Assembly: GCA_951799425.1 (NCBI GenBank)
Contig: OX637406.1
Span: 26,592,390 to 26,656,389, forward strand
Length of the DNA stretch: 64,000 nucleotides
Reading direction: 5' to 3'
DNA from: Ilex aquifolium
Lineage: Eukaryota > Streptophyta > Magnoliopsida > Aquifoliales > Aquifoliaceae
Of this stretch, positions 57,981-64,000 are shown one piece after another. The translations under genes and the position numbers were made by a program. The notes under the pieces are model-generated. The model was given only the letters and a program-made list of their open reading frames with translations. It searched no databases and was not told where the DNA came from. The stretch's first letter is position 1, and each line of letters opens with the position of its first letter.

Positions 57981-58295
57981 CAGGCATGAGTACTTATAGA
58001 TTCAGGTGTCACACGTTCATTTATATCACTACCATTCTCCATGCATGTTAATAGACCATCTACTCCGTTAGACTGTGGACTGACTATAGCTACTCTCACG
58101 GGTGATTGTGTGACGACCAGGGTAGTATATAGGGAGTGCCTAGTTCAGGTGGGTAATAGAGAATTACATGTAGATCTGTTACCTTTTGATTTCCAGGACT
58201 TTGATTTGATTTTAGGAATGGATTGTTTGTCTGCATATCATGCTACTATTGATTGTTTTCGTAAATAAGTAGTATTTAGAATTCCACATGTTCCT
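57981..58295 (+). pseudogene. Aspartic protease relic
   Basis: After TGA at 57987-57989 the frame reads VLIDSGVTRSFISL with the catalytic D-S-G (Asp codon 57999-58001), CLVQVGNRELHVDLLPF, and ILGMDCLSAYHATIDC, ending at TAA 58266-58268 (CAA in relatives). Unlike the other two Tekay-like elements here it keeps the canonical D-S-G. Confidence 0.85.
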
Positions 58296-59640
58296 TTGTT
58301 TCGGTTCTTTGGAGAGCGACGCCCTGAGCCAAGGAATTTTATATCAGCAATTAAAGCCAGGAAATTACTCAGGAAAGGATGCTATGGGTACTTGGCTTAT
58401 GTGAAAGATACTCAGAGAGGTACTCCTGAATTAAAGAATATTTATGTGGTTAATGAATTTGCTGATGTGTTTCCTGAAGAGTTACCAGGGTTACCAGTGG
58501 ATCGGGAGGTGGAATTTTCTATTGAGCTTGTGCCAGGAACTAGTCTCATTTCCATTACTCCATACAGGATCGCTCCAGCTGAATTGAAGGAACTTAAAGT
58601 GCAGTTGTAGGATTTGCTAGATCGGGGATTTATACGGCCTAGTGTATCTCCTTGGGGTGCACCAGTACTATTAGTAAAGAATAAGGATGACACTATTAGG
58701 TTATGCATTGATTACAGACAACTGAATAGGGTGACTATCCGGAACAAATATCCATTTCCACGTATAGATGATTTGCTAGACCAGCTACAGGGTGAACGGG
58801 TATTTTCAAAAATTGATCTTCGGTCAGGATATCATCAGTTGAAAGTAAAGGATAGTGATATATCGAAGACTGCTTTTTGGACCAGTTATGGACACTATGA
58901 GTTTCTGGTGATGCCATTTGGTGTGACTAATGCTCTTGCGGTATTTATGGATCTGAAGAATCGGATATTCCAGCCATATCTTGATTCATTTGTGATAGTG
59001 TTCATTGATGACATATTGATATACTCCCGTAGTGAAGAAGAGCATATACAACATTTGAGGGTGGTACTGCAAACATTGAAGGATAGGCAATTATTTGCCA
59101 AATTTAGTAAATGTGAGTTTTAGTTGGACAGGGTTGTGTTTTTAGGGCATGTAGTTTCTGGTGATGGTGTATGTGTTGATCCAGCTAAGATTGATACTGT
59201 AGTTAACTGGGAGAGACCGAGGACAGTGACAGAGATTCAGAGTTTTCTGGGTTTGGCAGGTTACTATCGGAGGTTTGTACAAAATTTCTCCATTATAGCT
59301 ATGCCTCTGACCCGATTGACTCGGAAGGGTGTGAAGTTTGAGTGGTCTGATAGATGCGAGCAGAGCTTCCAGGAGCTAAAGACCAGATTAACGACTACAC
59401 CAGTATTGACCATTCCGTCAGGTAGTGATGGATTCGTGGTTTATAGTGATGCCTTACATCAAGGTTTGGGTTGTGTGCTGATGCAGCATGGTAGGATGGT
59501 AGCTTATGCCTCCAAACAGCTAAAACCACATGAGTGCAACTATTCTACCCACGATCTGGAGCTTGCAGCTATTGTAGGTTGTGGAGACATTTTCTATATG
59601 GGGTTACATGTGAGATTTATACAGATCACCAGAGTTTGAA
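58296..59640 (+). pseudogene. Reverse transcriptase and RNase H start
   Basis: Linker FPEELPGLPVDREVEF, TAG at 58608-58610, then [54 protein letters not shown] and the FIDD catalytic pair in [10 protein letters not shown] (59001-59012). TAG at 59121-59123 replaces a Trp codon in KCEFW, then [19 protein letters not shown] and RNase [18 protein letters not shown] frameshift near 59575 ends this frame in LELAAIV. Confidence 0.88.
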
Positions 59641-61360
59641 ATATCTGTTTACCCAGAAAGAGTTGAACCTGAGGCAGCGGCGCTGAATTAAGCTTATTAA
59701 GGATTATGACTGCACTATTCATTACCAGCCAAGAAAAGCAAATGTTGTGGCTGATGCTTTGAGTCGAAAATCATCAGATAGATTGGCTAGTTTGCGAGTG
59801 ATTCGGAGATGTTTATTTGTGGATTTGAAATCTTTAAGAGTACAGTTGGGGATAGAAGAGACTACAGCTCTACTTGCTACACTGACTTTAAGACCAGTGT
59901 TGGTGGACAGGATTAGAGAAGCACACCAGTTTGATCTCCAGATTGAGAAATTGAAGAAAGAGGTGAAGACTGGGGTGAAGACTGATTTTATTATTGACAG
60001 TGCTAATGTTTTGTTATTTGGTTCTCGGTTATGTGTACCTAACGATGCAGGGTTAAAAAGAGAGATTCTGGAAGAAGCACACAGTTCAGCATATGCTATG
60101 CATCTAGGTAGTACAAAGTTGTATCGTGACCTGAGAGAGCATTATTGGTGGCCTGTAATGAAATGAGAGATAGCTGAGTTTGTGGCTCGATGTTTGGTAT
60201 GTCAGCAAGTGAAGGCTGAGCATCAAAGACCAGCCGGGTTATTACAACCTCTACTGATTCCAGAATGGAAGTGGGAGCATATCACTATGGACTTTGTGAG
60301 TAGTTTGCCCCGTACGCAGAGAGGACATGAAGCCATTTGGCTGATAGTTGATAGATTGACGAAGTCTGCTCATTTTCTAGCCATTAAGATGTCCTATGCT
60401 CTTGACAGGCTAGCTAGATTGTACATGGATGAGATTGTAAGATTGCATGGTGTACCGGTATCTATTATCTCTGACAGAGATCCACGTTTTACTTCGAGGT
60501 TTTGGCCTAGCTTACAGACTGCACTGGGCACTACTTTGAAGTTTAGTACAGCATTCCACCCACAAACAGATGGACAGATGGAGCGTATTATTTAGACATT
60601 GGAGGACATGCTGAGAGCTTGTGTCATGGACCTTAAAGGTAACTGGAATGATTATTTGCCTTTGATTGAATTTGCTTATAATAACAGTTACCAGAGTTCA
60701 ATTGAGATGGCACCATATGAAACTTTGTATGGGAGGAAGTGTAGGACCCCAGTGTGCTGGAGTGAAGTGGGTGAGAGGAAATTATTGGGTCCAGAGATTA
60801 TGCAGATGACTGCTGATTAGATTAAAGTCATCCAGGAAAGATTACGGAGTGCACAAAGCAGGCAAAAGAGTTATGCAGACAATCGCCGACATGACTTGGA
60901 ATTCAAGGTGGGTGATCGAGTATTTCTACGAGTATCACCTTGGAAGGGGGTCATTCGTTTTGGCAGGAAGGGAAAGTTGGCCCCTAGGTATATTGGTCCA
61001 TACAGCATTGTAGAGCGGATTGGAGCTGTTGCATACCGGTTGAAGTTACAAATAGAGTTTTCTAGGTTGCATGATGTATTCCATGTGTCTATGCTACGGA
61101 AGTACTTGTCCGACCCATCACATGTGTTGACTTCAGAACCGATGGAGTTAGCTGAGGATTTGACTTATGTGGAGTAGCCAGTTAAGATTTTGGGTAGAAA
61201 TGAGAAGGTATTACACACAAAGACGATACCGTTGGTAAAGGTTTTGTGGCGAAGTCACTCAGTAGAAGAAGCAACCTGGGAGACTGAGGAGAGTATGCGG
61301 GCTCAATATCCTCATTTGTTTGGTGCAGGTAAGAAATTTCGAGGACAAAAATTTTTTTAG
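59641..61360 (+). pseudogene. RNase H end, integrase and chromodomain
   Basis: The rest of pol stays in one frame broken only by stops: TGA 59684-59686 (Trp in QRRW), TGA 60164-60166 (Arg), TAG 60593-60595, 60818-60820 and 61175-61177 (all Gln positions). Readable parts: [12 protein letters not shown], the CLVCQQVK finger, [31 protein letters not shown] (catalytic D, D, E all kept), MAPYETLYGRKC, RKGKLAPRYIGPYSI, and the chromodomain-like TIPLVKVLWRSHSVEEATW; end at TAG 61358-61360. BASIS: homologous frames elsewhere in this window define the expected residues. Confidence 0.9.
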
Positions 61361-61371
61361 TAGGGGAGAGC
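61359..61371 (+). other. Polypurine tract of the 54-61 kb element
   Basis: AGTAGGGGAGAGC directly before TGTGAGACTTG of the 3' LTR. Confidence 0.85.
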
Positions 61372-61496
61372 TGTGAGACTTGATCATGCATTGCATGCAT
61401 ATTAGCATAATTTTGTGGGCTAAATTGTAATTATGTGAAATTATTAAAGGGTTAATTAAATCAAATCTTTCATAGCCATGATGTGTGTGAGCATTG
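61372..61496 (+). repeat. 3' LTR of the 54-61 kb element, first 125 bp only
   Basis: Nearly identical to 54215-54340 and then breaks off into unrelated sequence just before 61500. Confidence 0.9.
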
Positions 61497-61499
61497 ACT

Positions 61500-61804
61500 T
61501 GATCCGAAATGTGTACACCCAAGTGCAGGCGGTCAAGCTGTAGTAATAATCCGGTTTGAGTCCGGAGTCGAATCCACAGGGAACTCTTCTTGGTGTTTTG
61601 GGGTAAGCAGTGGTGGAGACCTATTGATTGTAACCCATGAGATTTGAAGTTGTGTGAGGTGTGAGATTTCCTGGACAGAATATAAGATTCTTTCCAAGAG
61701 AATTTTCTAAACAAAATATGAGATAAGCTCTAATGTAAAAGAGTCACTCTTTAGTTCAAGGATCTGGACATGTAGTTAGTTATCCGGTTTGTTACATTTG
61801 TGCT
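61500..61804 (-). repeat. Athila-like LTR end, minus orientation, interrupted
   Basis: Starts TGATCCGAAATG. Read on the minus strand it ends with the block ACAGCTTGACCGCCTGCACTT and TGTACACATTTCGGATCA, which parallels the end of the probable LTR at 50928. It is broken at 61804 by another LTR; the remainder would lie beyond the window. Confidence 0.6.
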
Positions 61805-63562
61805 TGATTCGCACTTTTTAGTGTGTCTGAATTATATTATTATATTACACCCAAGTATAAGTGGTCAAATTGTAGTTTTCTCGGTTTTAAGTCCAAGTAT
61901 CGATCCCACAGAGAGTTTTAGTAATTAGAGGTTAAAGATAAAATAAAAACAATAAAATAAAAATAAAGCAATAAAGAGGTTGTTTGGAGTAGTTTGATGT
62001 TTGAGAGCTTGTGGTGTGAGCTTAGTCTGTTTGAGTAACTTATCTTAATTAAAAGACGGAATTAAATTGCAATAATAATGAAATGCGCAAGTAAGGTAGA
62101 TTAATGACAGAAATATAAAAGATATCCTTCAGTTCAAGGATCCCACATGCGTTATATTGGTCGTATTATGGAATTGCTACCTCACATCAATTAACTTCCA
62201 TTTTACTGGAAAGCTAACCGGCAGGTCTGATGTATATAAACCATAACACAGCTGCTTCTTAGGCTACACTGGTGGTAATATATAGCACAGCTGCTTCTTA
62301 GGCTACACTGGTGGTAATATATAGCACAGCTGCTTCTTAGGCTACACTGGGCATAGATGTTCCAATTGACTAATCCAAGTAAAATCCGCAGGTGGTACAG
62401 ACTATCTTCCGGTGACTTGTCAGGTCAACCGGTGGTAGTTAATCATAATACAGCCGCTTCTTAGGCTAACTGTATTTAGATATGTCACCCAGAAAGTGAA
62501 GTCACTCAAACGGCATACTTGAATTATTCAATAGGTTATCTTGTAATATATATATTGACAGTAGAACTTCCTCAGCGTTCCGGTGGAGGATTAACCATAC
62601 CGATAGGATCACCGGGGTTATTCTAGCAGGCAATATTATTATATATAGTAATACCAGGCGTCAGTGGAACTTCCTCAGCATTCCGGTGGAGGATTAACCA
62701 TACCGGTAGGAACGCCGGGGTCATTCTAGCTGGCCCGTCTTATATATAATAAACGTATAAATAAAACATCAGCAATTCCATAAACAGATCAATATTATAC
62801 ATGTGTTCCCCTCGAACCGGAGGATATACGGAACTACTCACGCCCCATTGCTATAGACAAGCAAGGAGTGCTAGCAGTTGTCATTACAACAGAAAGTAAA
62901 GTGCGGAATTTAAATGTCTTTCGCAGGGAACGATTGAAATACAACCACTCTTATGATCGATTAAGATGAAAAACTGGCAGCAGTTCAACTATCCGAATGG
63001 AAAGATACAACGAAAATATAAAAGTACAGGACGTAGGACTGAAGTATAACACGGACCGGAGCGTGCTTTCTCTTTTCTTTTCTCTCTTTTTCTCTCTTCT
63101 GAATTACTTGAAAAAGCTTCAGAATTTCTCGGTTTCTCTCTGTTTCTCTCTTTGGAGTTGCTTTGGTTCCGGCCTTTTTAAATGCAGAAGAGGAGCAGCC
63201 TATTTATAGGCGTGGGAAGGCAAGTGGGCAAGGAGATAACTTGAGTCTGACAAGGGTGACCATCCGGACGGCAGTCCCACCGTCTGGATGGTGGTGCTTT
63301 GCTGGAGAATCCCACTTGCATGCATGCTGACTCTTCACGTTGGGTAATTACATTTTGTCCTTCATTCTTTGCATTCCTCTGAGATTGTTCCCTTGGTCTT
63401 GCGTTAATTCGGCATTTGTCCTGCAACTTTTAGATAAAATGTTACAACTAGTATCTTTCCCGCACAAACCCTAATTTACTCTAAGTACTAATTTTTAGTG
63501 TGTTGGTTATGCTAATTCGAGTTTTTTAATTTTTTAATTTACATACTTATTAAGGTTAATCG
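61805..63562 (-). repeat. 3' LTR of a second element of the gag-protease family, minus orientation
   Basis: Reverse complement aligns along its length with 18343-20284, from TGATTCGCAC at 61805 (the GTGCGAATCA end) to GGTTAATCG at 63562, where the expected TGATTAACC end has changed TG to CG. 1758 bp, shorter than its relative, with visible divergence; it carries three tandem copies of the AGCTGCTTCTTAGGCTACAC module. Adjacent inner sequence is the matching polypurine tract. Confidence 0.9.
63201..63294 (-). promoter_or_regulatory. LTR promoter with decayed palindromes and TATA box
   Basis: TATTTATA at 63201-63208 (TATAAATA in sense). The two palindromes of the 18343 LTR are recognisable at 63260-63271 (CCATCCGGACGG, one CpG lost) and about 63280-63293 (ACCGTCTGGATGGT). 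Confidence 0.65.
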
Positions 63563-64000
63563 CACCCCCTAACTTAGACTTTACTAGTCCCTAGTAAAAG
63601 AAAATATAATACCAGTAGGGGTAAAATCATTTTCGTAGATTTTTTCACGATTGCATTTAGCATATGCAATAAGCCGTTAAACCCCTAGGTGATCCCTAGT
63701 GGACGAGTTGTGTCTCGTGAAGGTTTCCAGTGAAGCTACCTACAAACTTCAGTAATTAGGAATGCATATTTCATATTTTTCACATGCATGATTAGAATGA
63801 TATTTCTTCTGTCTTGCTGGGATGCTTCCTTTTCTGATCACCTTGAGAGAATCATATGTTGGGTGTAGTATTATCTATATATTTTTATGAGAACTTGTGT
63901 GTGTGTGTAGTGATGTTTTTATTTTCAAAAATCACTTGAAAAATATTACCCTCTTTCATGGTAGTCTTGATGTCAATCCTTCTCTGGAATACACTCAGTG
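63563..64000 (-). other. Polypurine tract and 3' non-coding region, continues off the window
   Basis: Minus-strand GTTAGGGGGTG (63563-63573) borders the LTR. 63600-64000 is the inverted match of about 24570-25000, including AGGTAGCTTCACTGGAAACC. The coding part of this element would lie to the right of the window. Confidence 0.85.

Larger units (their letters stand above)
54215..61496 (+). mobile_element. Tekay-like element with heavily decayed pol, 3' LTR truncated
   Basis: 5' LTR 54215-56528, initiator tRNA-Met PBS 56537-56548, gag, protease, RT, RNase H, integrase and chromodomain in family order, polypurine tract and the first 125 bp of the 3' LTR (61372-61496). The remaining 3' LTR and the right target duplication are cut off by an inverted Athila-like LTR. 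Confidence 0.9.

Overview
This window is nuclear DNA of a flowering plant, most likely a eudicot, from a gene-poor, repeat-packed (heterochromatin-like) region. I see no credible host gene. The evidence is plant-type Ty3/gypsy retrotransposons (Athila-like and Tekay-like chromoviruses), primer-binding sites matching plant initiator tRNA-Met and tRNA-Asp, TATAAATA promoters in long LTRs, a plant L1-type LINE relic and plant-style microsatellites. Species cannot be judged.

Layout, left to right. 1-1340: diverged LTR fragment (minus). 1505-4864: decayed Athila-like gag-pro-pol (plus), followed by its long 3' non-coding region to 6809. 6810-32232: one insertion flanked by the 5-bp duplication ATTTG, holding a minus-strand Tekay-like element with THREE LTRs and TWO internal regions (LTR-int-LTR-int-LTR). 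Its middle LTR is interrupted by a related solo LTR (13702-16233, TSD ATTAA). Its second internal region is split by a young, gag-protease-only Athila-like element (18343-26949, TSD CCCTT). 32233-33012: flank with a minus-strand integrase scrap. 33013-42536: complete but pseudogenised Tekay-like element (minus, TSD CATTG). 42537-50928: older Athila-like 3' region and probable LTR, split by a gag-only Tekay-like element (44016-50049, TSD AAATC) whose pol has been replaced by a scrap of another LTR. 51123-51945: LTR fragment of the same family as the left edge, in plus orientation. 51946-53378: dead LINE. 53379-54214: possible copia-like LTR. 54215-61496: plus-strand Tekay-like element riddled with nonsense codons, its 3' LTR cut by an Athila-like LTR piece (61500-61804), itself cut by another Athila-like element in minus orientation that runs off the window (61805-64000).

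Relative order of events follows from the nesting. The youngest datable insertion is the gag-protease element, whose LTRs appear identical apart from two TA units. It has no reverse transcriptase or integrase, so it must have been moved by enzymes supplied in trans.

The most interesting signals are non-coding: family-specific, multi-copy CpG-centred palindromes just upstream of LTR TATA boxes; three 27-nt hairpins in the gag-protease element with covarying stems; an array of hairpins in the Tekay-like LTR with a constant loop and changing but complementary stems; and a 3' non-coding module conserved between otherwise diverged Athila-like copies.
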